Source: CALGKJ01 sp049322695
Lineage (GTDB): Bacteria > Bacillota > Clostridia > Lutisporales > Lutisporaceae
Direction of reading: 5' to 3'
Assembly (NCBI GenBank): GCA_049322695.1
Contig: JBMORW010000026.1
Coordinates: 25,138-89,137, forward strand
DNA length: 64,000 nt
Shown: positions 32,289 to 41,988 of the stretch, in pieces
Layout of the letters: each line of letters opens with the position of its first letter
Numbering within the stretch: the stretch's first letter is position 1
The notes under the pieces: model-generated
Seen by the model: only the letters and a program-made list of their open reading frames with translations
Databases searched by the model: none
Told to the model about the DNA's origin: nothing
Translations under genes and position numbers: made by a program

Positions 32289-34370
32289 ATGCAAATTCAA
32301 GTATTAGATAAGCTTTTCGAGAATTTAAGAAGTATAACCAGTATTGATGACATTGCCTACCATGAAGTAAGGAATAGCAGACTTAATCCAGTACATAAGA
32401 CTAATACCGATGTACTGGGAGTTGAACTATGGAAAAAAACTCACGCCCAGAATCCTGTCTATATTGATAAGACACCAATACTAAAGTGTATTATGAAAGA
32501 CAAAAGACCTATAGCCATTTCGAATACAGTCAATGACAGCAGGTCAGCTGATGAGTTTTTTCATTTCGGCATCGACAGTATTCTCAACTTGCCTGTTGTA
32601 GTTAATGATAAGGTGGAAGGTCTTGTAGTAGTTGCTTCCATAGGAAAGCTTCATCAGTTTACAGATACTGAAATCTCCATCTGTGAAAATATTGTAAACA
32701 GTTACACCAGGCAGCTCTTTTCCGGCAATCATAAAGCTGGAGAAATAAACAACGCAAAGGCAATGGTGCAATACTTGAAGCGACACTCGGTAGATTTTAT
32801 ATTTGGCATTCCTGCTGGCACTATAAGTCCTATATTTGATGCATTTAATGAGGTGGATATAAAGCCTGTTATAGCAAAAAATGAGTGCGGGGCTGCTTAT
32901 ATGGCATCAAGATATGCCTGTGTATCAGGTAAGCTTGGAGTTTGCATCGGAGCTGGCGGAGTCGGCGCCGCAAATATGATTAATGGTATTGCAGATGCTA
33001 AACGCTCAAAAGCACCAGTACTGGCAATAACAGGCTATGTTAACAGGTGGCAGATCGGTAAAGGTGCAATTCAAGAGCTTGATACTCAAAATATATTTAA
33101 ACCTGTTACAAAGCATAGTATTACTGTCCTCAATGAAGACGAAGTAATCTTACAGCTTCAAAATGCTATTGAAATTGCTATGACCCCTCCCAGAGGGCCT
33201 GTACATATATCTATACCCGTGGATGTTCAGCTGGCAAAATACTCACATGAGCTTCCTGACACAGTTCAAGCCAAAAGCAGCTCATTTTTAAATATGAAAG
33301 TGCTAAATAGAGCAGTTGAAATAATAAACAACACCGAGGATGGCATTATTATGGTTGGAAAGGGGTGCAGAAGTCTCTCAGAGCAAGTTATGACTCTAAG
33401 CGAACAGCTGCAATGGCCTATAATAACTACACCTGGCGGCAAAGGTATTGTGTACTCTGATTTTCCACTGAATCTTGGAAATTATGGATTTGCAGGTACA
33501 GATGCTGCTACATCCTATGTGGATAACAGTACTGCATCCTGCATACTTGCACTGGGTACAAGCCTTGGAGAAGCATCTACCCGAAACTTCAATGCTTCAC
33601 TTGTTAAAGGCAGAAAGCTGATACATGTTGACTGGGATGAAAGCACTTTAAACAGGGTTTTTAAAGCAGATGTAAAAATACATGCAGATTTGAAAATAGT
33701 ACTGAATGAAATTATAAAAAATACTAAAAAAGCAACTAAAAAGTTCAATAAGCACGAGCTCAATGAACCATATTTGAAGAATCACACCGGATTATCTACT
33801 CGTTTATTTCTAGAAAAAATTACTGATGTACTCCCATCCAACACCTATTATGTCTCAGATATGGGAGAGTATATGAACTTTGTCTTCAAATATCTTAGAA
33901 TTCCTAAAGGCGGAGACTTTGAAACCAGCCTCAATTACGCTGCAATGGGTTCTGGTATAGCCGGAGGTATTGGAGTTGCTTTGGCTCAAGAAGATAAAAA
34001 GCGTCCTGTGGCAATATTTGCAGGAGATGGCTCCTTCTTTATGCATGGCACTGAGATTTTTACTGCCAAAGAATATAGTATTCCAATTATTTATATTATT
34101 TTCAACAATTCTATGCTTGGATATGTAAACAGAGGACATCAATACCTTTTTGGAAGGACCCTAAAGGAATTTAAGCAAGAGAAGATTTCGATCTCCAATA
34201 TGCTGAAAGTGGCAGGCATAAAGACTTTTGCGGTAAATGAAATAGAGGATATGAGTTCAATTCCTCCACTTGTTCATGAATTGAATGAGCCGTTTGTCAT
34301 TGAAGTTAATATAGATGGAAGTGAGCCTGCACCTATATTAGATAGAATAAATGCTCTAAAGAAATCCTAG
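32289..34370 (+). CDS. GAF-domain / thiamine-diphosphate enzyme fusion (acetolactate-synthase-like)
   Basis: A 693-residue protein. Residues about 1-145 form a GAF-like sensor domain (ISNTVNDSRSADEFFHFGIDSILNLPVVVNDKVEGLVVVAS). Residues about 152-690 are a complete TPP enzyme of the acetolactate synthase/pyruvate oxidase class: N-terminal PYR domain with catalytic Glu199 (AKNECGAAYMA), central domain (about 335-470), and C-terminal PP domain with the GDG-N25-NN cofactor motif (GDGSFFMHGTEIF to FNNSML, about 579-607). ALS-type regulatory or quinone-binding parts are not seen. The GAF fusion is unusual and suggests a ligand-gated decarboxylase/carboligase; the substrate is unknown. A small SpoIIAA-like protein follows on the same strand. 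Confidence 0.85.
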   Translation: MQIQVLDKLFENLRSITSIDDIAYHEVRNSRLNPVHKTNTDVLGVELWKKTHAQNPVYIDKTPILKCIMKDKRPIAISNTVNDSRSADEFFHFGIDSILNLPVVVNDKVEGLVVVASIGKLHQFTDTEISICENIVNSYTRQLFSGNHKAGEINNAKAMVQYLKRHSVDFIFGIPAGTISPIFDAFNEVDIKPVIAKNECGAAYMASRYACVSGKLGVCIGAGGVGAANMINGIADAKRSKAPVLAITGYVNRWQIGKGAIQELDTQNIFKPVTKHSITVLNEDEVILQLQNAIEIAMTPPRGPVHISIPVDVQLAKYSHELPDTVQAKSSSFLNMKVLNRAVEIINNTEDGIIMVGKGCRSLSEQVMTLSEQLQWPIITTPGGKGIVYSDFPLNLGNYGFAGTDAATSYVDNSTASCILALGTSLGEASTRNFNASLVKGRKLIHVDWDESTLNRVFKADVKIHADLKIVLNEIIKNTKKATKKFNKHELNEPYLKNHTGLSTRLFLEKITDVLPSNTYYVSDMGEYMNFVFKYLRIPKGGDFETSLNYAAMGSGIAGGIGVALAQEDKKRPVAIFAGDGSFFMHGTEIFTAKEYSIPIIYIIFNNSMLGYVNRGHQYLFGRTLKEFKQEKISISNMLKVAGIKTFAVNEIEDMSSIPPLVHELNEPFVIEVNIDGSEPAPILDRINALKKS

Positions 34371-34446
34371 TGTTTCAAGGCTTTTGTTTTCCTTTAATTC
34401 ATATGGCATATGAGTTATAAAATAAACTAACCAAGGAGGTAAATCT

Positions 34447-34836
34447 ATGATTACTGTAAAAGACACAAAAGGAATGTATACTATTAGTTTCGACCCGGCA
34501 AGATGCGTAGTATTTGAAAAAAATACGGGTTTCTGGCATCCAGAGGATGTTAAGAGATTCCATAATGATTATGTCGTAAAAATTGGGCCGCACCTTGATG
34601 GTAAGCCTTGGGCAAAGTATAGTGATTTAAGAGAATATAAGACTTCAAGCATTAACAATGAGATTAATGAACATGTCAGCTGGATGATAAGCAAAAATGT
34701 AAAATCTGTTGCAATACTCGTTGAAAGTGCGATTGTTAAATTGCAAATGAATAGAGCTATAAACAATAAGTTCTCACAAAAGGCTTTCGATGATGAAAAG
34801 GAAGCAAATGAATGGCTGATAGCTCAAGGATTCTAA
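34447..34836 (+). CDS. SpoIIAA-like/STAS-fold small protein
   Basis: A 129-residue cytoplasmic protein, 76 bases after the GAF-TPP gene with a strong AAGGAGG site. The alternating strand-helix pattern and the C-terminal QKAFDDEKEANEWLIAQGF block are like the SpoIIAA-like (PF11964) and related STAS/SEC14-fold proteins. Partner and function are unknown. It is probably co-transcribed with the TPP enzyme; the double hairpin after it ends the unit. Confidence 0.6.
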   Translation: MITVKDTKGMYTISFDPARCVVFEKNTGFWHPEDVKRFHNDYVVKIGPHLDGKPWAKYSDLREYKTSSINNEINEHVSWMISKNVKSVAILVESAIVKLQMNRAINNKFSQKAFDDEKEANEWLIAQGF

Positions 34837-34886
34837 CATTGTCCCTAAAGGGCTGTCCTTCACAGCCCTCCCCCAAAATCCATATC

Positions 34887-34920
34887 AAAAAACCCTCTCC
34901 AGTTTATGAGAGGGTTTTTT
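34887..34920. terminator. Bidirectional terminator
   Basis: AAAAAACCCTCTC-N8-GAGAGGGTTTTTT between convergent genes. A second GC-rich hairpin, AGGGCTGT...ACAGCCCT, precedes it at about 34847-34870. Confidence 0.95.
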
Positions 34921-34924
34921 ATTT

Positions 34925-37663
34925 TTAATTTTCCTTATCCAACCTTTTCTTCAGAAAGAACTTATTAATCTCACCTGCAAGCAACGGTATCATACTGAGC
35001 AGTATTACCACACCCCAGTCAGTTAATCCCAGAGCAGAAGTCTTAAATATGGGCTGCAGGAATGGTACATACAAAACAATTAACAGCAGTGCAAAGGAAA
35101 ATACAGATGCTGCTACTAATGTTCTATTGGTAAATACGCCAAGCTTTACAATGGAAAATCTCTCTGACCTGCTGGAATATACTCTAAAGAGCTCTGCCAG
35201 TATAAGTGTCGCAAACGCAACAGTTCTCGCCATAGTAAGTCCGTTTCCGCTTACAGCTGTCAAGCCTCCGGTATATTTATTCAACCCCCATACAAATGCG
35301 CCCAGTACAGCTGCCAGTAATGCCAAGCTTTGTATGGCAATACCCGTAAGCATTATTCTGTTGAGTATAGGCTCATCTGCATTCCTCGGCTTCTGCTTCA
35401 TTATATCAGGATCACCCTTTTCAGTACCAAGGGCAAGTGCAGGAAAGCTGTCAGTTACAAGGTTTACCCACAATAGCTGTATAGGAACTAAAGGCACCGG
35501 CAGATTAAGCAATATACTCAAGAAAATAATCAAAATTTCACCAACATTACAGGAAAGTAAAAAGAAAACAAATTTTCTTATGTTGCTGTATATTATTCTG
35601 CCTTCTTCTACTGCAGACACTATAGTAGCAAAATTGTCATCCATCAGTATTATATCTGCTGTACCTTTAGCGACATCAGTACCGGTTATACCCATAGATA
35701 CTCCAATGTCGGATTTTTTCAATGCCATTGCATCATTAACGCCATCGCCGGTCATGGCTGCTATATGTCCATTTTTCTTAAGGGCATTCACTATGCGCAC
35801 CTTATGCTCAGGTGAAACTCTGGCATATACACTTATACCTTCAGCTTGTTTTCTCAGCTCATCATCAGAAATCCTGTCAAGTTCCTCCCCTGTCATCACT
35901 CTGTCATTACCGGTCATTAATCCCAGTTCTTTCGCTATTGCTACCGCTGTATCCTTATAGTCTCCCGTAATCATCACAGGCTTGATGCCTGCCTGTCTGC
36001 ACACCTTTATGGCTTCAAGAGCTTCTACCCTTGCAGGATCTATCATACCCATAAGTCCTACAAAAACAAGTTCTTTTTCTATACTCTCAGAGGTTATTTC
36101 TTCCGGAAGACTGTCAAATTCTCTGAAGGCAAATGCAAGTACTCTTAATGCATTGCTTGCAAACTCGCTATTTGTTGCAAATATCTGCTGTCTGAGTTCT
36201 TCGGTCAGTTCCTGAACTGTACCGTTCCGATATATTCTTGTACATCTGTTTATGATTATATCAGGAGCACCTTTAGTAAAAGATACGATTTTGTCTTTTA
36301 TGTAGTTTTCGTGGAAGGTGGTCATCATTTTCCTGTTTGAATCAAAGGGTATCTCTTCTATTCTTTTATAGCTCTCATTAATCTCAGTCTTTATAAGACC
36401 TGCTTTGGCACCAACAGTCATAAGTGCTCCTTCAGTAGGATCTCCGACTATTCCCCACAAATTTTCCTGTTTATCCTTTTTATGAAGAGTAGAGTCATTA
36501 CATAGAACACCAATTGAAAGCAAATGCTTTAGACTGTCGTCTTTTATAGCATCCAGCTCGTTTTCATCCAATATAAATTTTCCTGTAGGGGTATAGCCTT
36601 GGCCAGTTACTCGTATTACCTTTCCGTTAACATATGTTCTTACTACAGTCATTTCATTTTGTGTCAACGTACCTGTTTTATCCGAGCAGATTACCGTTAC
36701 GCACCCTAAGGTTTCCACTGCCAGCAGCTTTCTCACAATGGCATTCCTTTCCACCATTCTCTTCATTCCAAGTGCCAGAACTATTGTAACAACTGCAGGC
36801 AAGCCTTCTGGTATGGCAGCTACTGCCAAGCTTATGGAAACAAGCAGCAGTTCCAGTATTTCTCCTCCTCTTATAAATCCGATGCCGAATACCAATACAC
36901 ATATTGCCAGACATGCTGCTCCCAACCACTTTCCAAGTTCATTCAGCTTCTTTTGCAAAGGAGTTGTTTCAGTTTCGAAGGATTGTATTGCTTCAGCTAT
37001 TTTTCCTATTTCAGTATTTACGCCTGTGCTTACTACTATACCCTTTCCTCTTCCATAGGTTACGATAGTGCTCATATAAGCTTGATTTACTCTGTCTCCA
37101 ACGGACATTTCTACGTCAAATACCTTTGAAGCATCCTTATCTACCGGAACGGATTCACCTGTCAGTGACGCTTCTTCTATCTGCAGATTGGCACTTTCAA
37201 ACAGCCTTAAGTCTGCAGGTATGTTGTCTCCCGCTTCTATAAATACCACATCACCGGGAACAAGGTCCTTGGCAGGAATCATTTCAACCTTGCCGTTTCT
37301 GAACGCCCTTGCATTGGGCGAGGACATTTTTTTGAGAGCTTCCAATGCTTTTTCTGCCTTACCCTCCTGAACCACACCAAGTACTGCATTAATAATTACT
37401 ATAGCTATAATAACTATGGAATCCGATATCTCGCCTGCAATACCCGAAATTATGCTTGCTGCAATAAGGATTATTACCAGGAAATCATTCAGCTGCCTGA
37501 ATATCTTAGCTAAAATACCTTCCTTTTCCTTTTCCTTAAGCTCATTGCTGCCATACTTCTCCAGCCTTGCAGCCGCTTCTTCACTACTTAAGCCTGCTGC
37601 GGTATCAGTTGATAACTCTTCGGATATCTGGTCTATGCTTTTGTTGTACCAGTTCTGATTCAA
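34925..37663 (-). CDS. Calcium-type P-type ATPase (P2)
   Basis: A 912-residue cation pump. N-terminal cation ATPase domain (YNKSIDQISEELSTDTAAGLSSEEAAARL), actuator with TGES (SLTGESVPVD), membrane PEGLP motif (AIPEGLPAVVTIVLALG), phosphorylation site CSDKTGTLTQNEM, KGAPD nucleotide site, MTGDGVNDAMALKKSDIGV hinge, NLVTDSFPALALG in helix 6, and about ten helices in all. These fit the PMCA/SERCA-like bacterial Ca2+ exporters. It appears to be a single-gene unit. Confidence 0.92.
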   Translation of the reverse strand: MNQNWYNKSIDQISEELSTDTAAGLSSEEAAARLEKYGSNELKEKEKEGILAKIFRQLNDFLVIILIAASIISGIAGEISDSIVIIAIVIINAVLGVVQEGKAEKALEALKKMSSPNARAFRNGKVEMIPAKDLVPGDVVFIEAGDNIPADLRLFESANLQIEEASLTGESVPVDKDASKVFDVEMSVGDRVNQAYMSTIVTYGRGKGIVVSTGVNTEIGKIAEAIQSFETETTPLQKKLNELGKWLGAACLAICVLVFGIGFIRGGEILELLLVSISLAVAAIPEGLPAVVTIVLALGMKRMVERNAIVRKLLAVETLGCVTVICSDKTGTLTQNEMTVVRTYVNGKVIRVTGQGYTPTGKFILDENELDAIKDDSLKHLLSIGVLCNDSTLHKKDKQENLWGIVGDPTEGALMTVGAKAGLIKTEINESYKRIEEIPFDSNRKMMTTFHENYIKDKIVSFTKGAPDIIINRCTRIYRNGTVQELTEELRQQIFATNSEFASNALRVLAFAFREFDSLPEEITSESIEKELVFVGLMGMIDPARVEALEAIKVCRQAGIKPVMITGDYKDTAVAIAKELGLMTGNDRVMTGEELDRISDDELRKQAEGISVYARVSPEHKVRIVNALKKNGHIAAMTGDGVNDAMALKKSDIGVSMGITGTDVAKGTADIILMDDNFATIVSAVEEGRIIYSNIRKFVFFLLSCNVGEILIIFLSILLNLPVPLVPIQLLWVNLVTDSFPALALGTEKGDPDIMKQKPRNADEPILNRIMLTGIAIQSLALLAAVLGAFVWGLNKYTGGLTAVSGNGLTMARTVAFATLILAELFRVYSSRSERFSIVKLGVFTNRTLVAASVFSFALLLIVLYVPFLQPIFKTSALGLTDWGVVILLSMIPLLAGEINKFFLKKRLDKEN

Positions 37664-37784
37664 TTGTATTCCTCCCTTGCTGACGATTTCATAAATAAAA
37701 ACATATAAGTACTTTCATATATTTTCCATTATATCATTATTTCATTACAAATGAATATGTAAAAATATTATTACTGCATATAAA

Positions 37785-37826
37785 AAGACCTTTAGCGCAT
37801 ATTTGCACGCTAAAGGTCTCTAAAAT
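37785..37826 (-). terminator. Terminator after prfC
   Basis: Minus-strand hairpin AGACCTTTAGCG-N10-CGCTAAAGGTCT followed by TTTTTATAT. Confidence 0.92.
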
Positions 37827-37848
37827 ACCTGATATTATTAACTAATCT

Positions 37849-39447
37849 CTACTTACTGAGAATATCAGCCAATTCTATTCCGTTATTTCTTTCCATGACA
37901 GTTCTTATAGACCACTCATTCTGGAAAAGTAAAACAGGATTTTCATCCTGATCCTTTGCTATCATTGTATCACTGGTTATTTTGAACCTGTCAGGATTAA
38001 AGGCATCTGTTTTCACCCATCTTATATATTTAAAGGGCAGATGCTCTATGCTTACATCAACACCATATTCATTATTCAGTCTGTATTCCAGTACCTCCAG
38101 CTGAAGCACACCCACAACACCTATAATGTATTCCTGTAGAATTGAATCCCACTGCTGAAATACCTGAATCGCTCCTTCCTCTGAAAGCTGCATGATACCT
38201 TTGATGAACTGTTTTCTCTTCATTGAGTTTTTTGTATATACTCTTGCAAAGTGCTCCGGTGCAAACACAGGTATCCCTTCAAAATTAAAGCGCTCTGTTC
38301 CTTCTATCAAGGTGTCCCCAATTTTGAATATACCAGGATCAAACACGCCTATAATATCACCTGCATAGGCTTCTTCCACTATTTCTCTTTCCTGGGCAAG
38401 GAACTGCTGTGGCTGAGTCAGCCTTATCTCTTTGCCTTCTCTCATATGGAACACACCCATACCTTTAGTGAATTTACCTGAGCATATCCTTATGAAGGCT
38501 AGTCGATCTCTGTGTGTAGGATTCATATTCGCCTGAATTTTGAAAACAAAGCCCGAGAAGCTTGAATCCTCCGGATTGACCTCTCCCTTGTCAGATAATC
38601 TGGGTAAAGGTGCAGTTGTAATGTTCAAGAATTCTTCAAGGAAATTCTGAACTCCAAAATTGGTCATCGCACTGCCAAAAAATACAGGTGTCAGCTCTCC
38701 CTTCAGCACTTGCTTTAGATTGAAGCTGTCTCCGGCCATATCCAGCAGCTCTATGTCCTCCTTAAGCTTTTCGTGAGCTTCTGTACCAAGCAAATCAGTA
38801 AATATACCGTCATTTACATCTCCCTTTGATGAGCTTACCATGCTCTGGCCGTGAGCACCTCCATCAAAAAGCACTATCTGTGCCTGTTTTCTATCATAAA
38901 CTCCCAAAAAAGAGTTACCCAACCTTATAGGCCAGTTCATGGGATATGAGCGAATATTAAGTACCTGCTCTATTTCTTCAATAAGTTCAAAAGGATCTTT
39001 GCCTGCTCTGTCCATTTTGTTAATAAATGTGAATATCGGTATACCTCTCATTTTACATACATGGAAAAGCTTCTTAGTCTGAGCCTCTACACCCTTAGCA
39101 GAGTCAATAACCATAACGGCGCAATCAGCCGCCATTAGCGTTCTGTATGTATCCTCACTGAAATCCTGGTGGCCGGGTGTATCAAGAATGTTTATGCAAT
39201 AATCATTGTAATCGAACTGCAAAACGCTGGAAGTAACCGATATACCTCTCTGCTTTTCTATTTCCATCCAGTCAGATACAGCGTGCCTTTGCGCCTTACG
39301 TGCCTTTACAGACCCGGCAAGTCTTATTGCACCTCCATAAAGCAGCAGCTTTTCTGTAAGAGTGGTTTTACCGGCATCCGGATGCGATATTATAGCAAAG
39401 GTTCTTCGTCTCCTTATTTCATTTATGGTTTCAATACCAAGTGACAT
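37849..39447 (-). CDS. prfC: Peptide chain release factor 3
   Basis: A 532-residue translational GTPase that recycles RF1/RF2. G-domain motifs: G1 SHPDAGKTTLTEKLL, G2/G3 RGISVTSSVLQF and DTPGHQDFSEDTYRTL, G4 NKMDRAGKD. The RF3-specific domains 2 and 3 follow (MTNFGVQNFLEEFL, GVLQLEVLEYRLNNEYGVDV). Start at ATG 39447 (GAGGTAG upstream); the frame stays open for 34 more codons without support. Confidence 0.95.
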   Translation of the reverse strand: MSLGIETINEIRRRRTFAIISHPDAGKTTLTEKLLLYGGAIRLAGSVKARKAQRHAVSDWMEIEKQRGISVTSSVLQFDYNDYCINILDTPGHQDFSEDTYRTLMAADCAVMVIDSAKGVEAQTKKLFHVCKMRGIPIFTFINKMDRAGKDPFELIEEIEQVLNIRSYPMNWPIRLGNSFLGVYDRKQAQIVLFDGGAHGQSMVSSSKGDVNDGIFTDLLGTEAHEKLKEDIELLDMAGDSFNLKQVLKGELTPVFFGSAMTNFGVQNFLEEFLNITTAPLPRLSDKGEVNPEDSSFSGFVFKIQANMNPTHRDRLAFIRICSGKFTKGMGVFHMREGKEIRLTQPQQFLAQEREIVEEAYAGDIIGVFDPGIFKIGDTLIEGTERFNFEGIPVFAPEHFARVYTKNSMKRKQFIKGIMQLSEEGAIQVFQQWDSILQEYIIGVVGVLQLEVLEYRLNNEYGVDVSIEHLPFKYIRWVKTDAFNPDRFKITSDTMIAKDQDENPVLLFQNEWSIRTVMERNNGIELADILSK

Positions 39448-39603
39448 GGAACTACCTCTTTTCAAATATAATAAAACCTGAAGGCATTTGCCTACAATAA
39501 TAGATTTTACCTGAGATATAAACAAGGTGTCAATAATCATATGAAACATTGTACCCTTTCATTGTGCCGTTTGACATGCAGTCTTTATATCCGAAACTTA
39601 TCA

Positions 39604-39633
39604 TAATAGAAAAAGACCGGACTGTTCCGGTCT
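39604..39633 (-). terminator. Terminator after the diguanylate cyclase gene
   Basis: Minus-strand hairpin AGACCGG-N6-CCGGTCT followed by TTTTTCTATT, beginning within the stop codon region. Confidence 0.9.
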
Positions 39634-40753
39634 ACTGTTTATCATCATATACGCATACCTTGTTCCTGCCTGTCCTTTTTGCGGTATACAAAGAATCATC
39701 AGCACATCTGACTATTTCCTCTATACTTGCTGCTTTGCTGCAAGCTGTACTTATCACCAATCCGAATGAACAGGTAACAGAGATGCAGGTTTCGTTATAT
39801 GCTACCGAATAGCTCTCTATGGTTTTCCTAAGCTCTTCTACTCTTTGAACAACACTCTGCAGGTCTCCCGTGTTCCTGAATATTATTGCGAACTCTTCTC
39901 CTCCGTACCTGCATACTATATCATCCTTACGCACACTGTTTACAAGAAGCTTGCCTACCTCTTTCAAAACCAGATCTCCACCCAGATGTCCATACTCATC
40001 ATTTACCTTTTTAAAGTGGTCTATATCCAATATGGACAGAACAAATGGAAGATTGTACTTCTGATAGTTGTCCATGCAATTCTGTATTTCCTTATTGAAA
40101 TATATTCTGTTATATAGTTCGGTAAGTCCGTCTCTAAGCGCCATTTCCTCAAGTCTCGCATAAAGCTGTGCGTTTTCAAGGGAAAGCCTTATTGCAACTG
40201 CAAGAGTATTAAGGTATTTGATATCATCAGCCTCAAAATACCTATCAACAACATGCTCTAAATATATAAGCCCAATCAGCTTGTTCTTGCCGTTTAAAGG
40301 CACTACAACTGCTGATTTTATACCTCTGTTTATGCTAAAATCATCTGTAAGCTTTTCACTGGTCAGTATATATGTTTCCTGAATTTCATCCTTAATTGCA
40401 TACAGTGTTTCAGCTATTTTATCCATATTCTTCATCTGCTGTCTGGGAATACTGCTTGCTTCTATAAAGAAGCCTTCATCTCCCAGCGTGAATATGGTGC
40501 TGCTGCTGGCTCCTATTACACCTATCAGCATATCGTTGATAATCGAAAAGAGATTCTTATAATCTGTAACCAGGTTGATATATTCAAAAATATTAATAAT
40601 GGAGCTTAGTTCGCTAACTGTTTTTTCATATTTGATATTAAGATTAGATATTTCCTGCAGACTATTCTCAACACATTTTTGGTAACTGTCTATTTCATTT
40701 TGTATTTCTAATATTTTTGCACAGCCTTCATATCTGACACATACGTTTTCCAT
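39632..40753 (-). CDS. Diguanylate cyclase with GAF domain
   Basis: A 373-residue cytoplasmic signalling protein. N-terminal coiled coil (about 15-55), GAF domain (about 60-195), C-terminal GGDEF domain with the intact active site GGEEF (284-288) and the inhibitory I-site RxxD (RKDD, 275-278, five residues before). It therefore should make cyclic di-GMP and be product-inhibited. No c-di-GMP effector or phosphodiesterase is nearby. It appears monocistronic. Confidence 0.92.
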   Translation of the reverse strand: MENVCVRYEGCAKILEIQNEIDSYQKCVENSLQEISNLNIKYEKTVSELSSIINIFEYINLVTDYKNLFSIINDMLIGVIGASSSTIFTLGDEGFFIEASSIPRQQMKNMDKIAETLYAIKDEIQETYILTSEKLTDDFSINRGIKSAVVVPLNGKNKLIGLIYLEHVVDRYFEADDIKYLNTLAVAIRLSLENAQLYARLEEMALRDGLTELYNRIYFNKEIQNCMDNYQKYNLPFVLSILDIDHFKKVNDEYGHLGGDLVLKEVGKLLVNSVRKDDIVCRYGGEEFAIIFRNTGDLQSVVQRVEELRKTIESYSVAYNETCISVTCSFGLVISTACSKAASIEEIVRCADDSLYTAKRTGRNKVCVYDDKQ

Positions 40754-41028
40754 GGTAGTCCCCCCAAAAATATAAAATATTCTATATATTATATATTCTA
40801 TTACATAATATCCCTAATGTCTAACTTATGTTTATTAGCAACTGATATTTTTTATCCGTCTGTTATATTAAAAACAATATTATTGGAGAACAATAACATC
40901 TAAAGCAGAAGTTTTTATTTGCAATTTTAACTACGATTGCAGTGCATTATGAAATGTACAGGAAAATGAGTTTTTATTTGGAAGCTTTTATGATATATTA
41001 TTAATAAATACAGTTTGGAGGTATCATA

Positions 41029-41955
41029 ATGAATAACTTTACCGATTATATAGATATCAATGATGAGGTATTGGATGCCTTAAGATATGATAAACCAATA
41101 GTAGCTCTTGAGTCTACAATAATATCTCACGGCATGCCTTATCCTGAAAATATCAAGACAGCAATGGAGGTAGAGGATACTGTTATCCAGAACGGAGCAG
41201 TGCCGGCAACCATAGCTATTATAAAAGGCAGAATCAAAGTCGGATTAACACCGGAAGAACTGGAATATCTCGCCAGCTCAAAGGATATATCCAAAGTAAG
41301 TCGAAGAGATATACCTCATATCATCGCTCTTGAGCAGTCCGGTGCAACAACTGTTGCATCTACAATGATTTTCGCTCGTATGGCAGGCATCAGGCTCTTT
41401 GCAACAGGAGGCATAGGCGGTGTACATAGAGGAGCAGAAAAAACCTTTGATATATCCGCTGACCTGACTGAGCTCTCTCATACAAGCGTCGCAGTAGTTT
41501 GTGCTGGGGTTAAATCCATACTCGATATAGGTCTGACCCTTGAAAAGCTTGAGACACTGGGTGTGCCTGTTTTAGGCTATAATACCGAGGAGTTTCCTTC
41601 CTTCTATACCCGTTCAAGCGGTTTTGGCGTTGACTGTACAGTCAATAATCCATATGATTGTGCCAGGATTTTAAAAGCAAAATGGGATCTTGGGCTTGAT
41701 GGCGGCGTAGTTGTTGCCAATCCTGTACCAAAGGAATTCGAAGCCAACAGCGAGGTTGTCAATGCTGCAATAGAAAAGGCGCTTCATGAAGCTCATGAGG
41801 TAAATGTCAAAGGAAAGCATGTCACCCCTTTTCTGCTTTCAAAGGTTAAGGAGCTTACAATAGGGGAAAGCCTTGATACAAACATAGCATTAATAAAAAA
41901 TAATGCTGAAGTAGCAGCAAGAGTTGCAGTGGAATATTCAAATCTAACAAAGTAA
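41029..41955 (+). CDS. psuG: Pseudouridine-5'-phosphate glycosidase
   Basis: A 308-residue enzyme that splits pseudouridine-5'-phosphate into uracil and ribose-5-phosphate. Motifs: ALESTIISHGMPYPENI, GATTVASTMIFARMAGIRLFATGGIGGVHRGA, SADLTELSHTSVAVVCAGVKSILD, TEEFPSFYTRSSG and the C-terminal PFLLSKVKELTIGESLDTNIALIKNNA. TTTGGAGGT precedes the ATG. Its kinase partner psuK lies 1.2 kb away, separated by mtnA on the other strand. Confidence 0.95.
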   Translation: MNNFTDYIDINDEVLDALRYDKPIVALESTIISHGMPYPENIKTAMEVEDTVIQNGAVPATIAIIKGRIKVGLTPEELEYLASSKDISKVSRRDIPHIIALEQSGATTVASTMIFARMAGIRLFATGGIGGVHRGAEKTFDISADLTELSHTSVAVVCAGVKSILDIGLTLEKLETLGVPVLGYNTEEFPSFYTRSSGFGVDCTVNNPYDCARILKAKWDLGLDGGVVVANPVPKEFEANSEVVNAAIEKALHEAHEVNVKGKHVTPFLLSKVKELTIGESLDTNIALIKNNAEVAARVAVEYSNLTK

Positions 41956-41961
41956 AATCAA

Positions 41962-41985
41962 AAGTGCCGGCTTAACCGGCACTTT
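41962..41985. terminator. Bidirectional terminator between psuG and mtnA
   Basis: AAGTGCCGG-N5-CCGGCACTT followed by TATTTTATT on the plus strand. Confidence 0.92.
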
Positions 41986-41988
41986 ATT

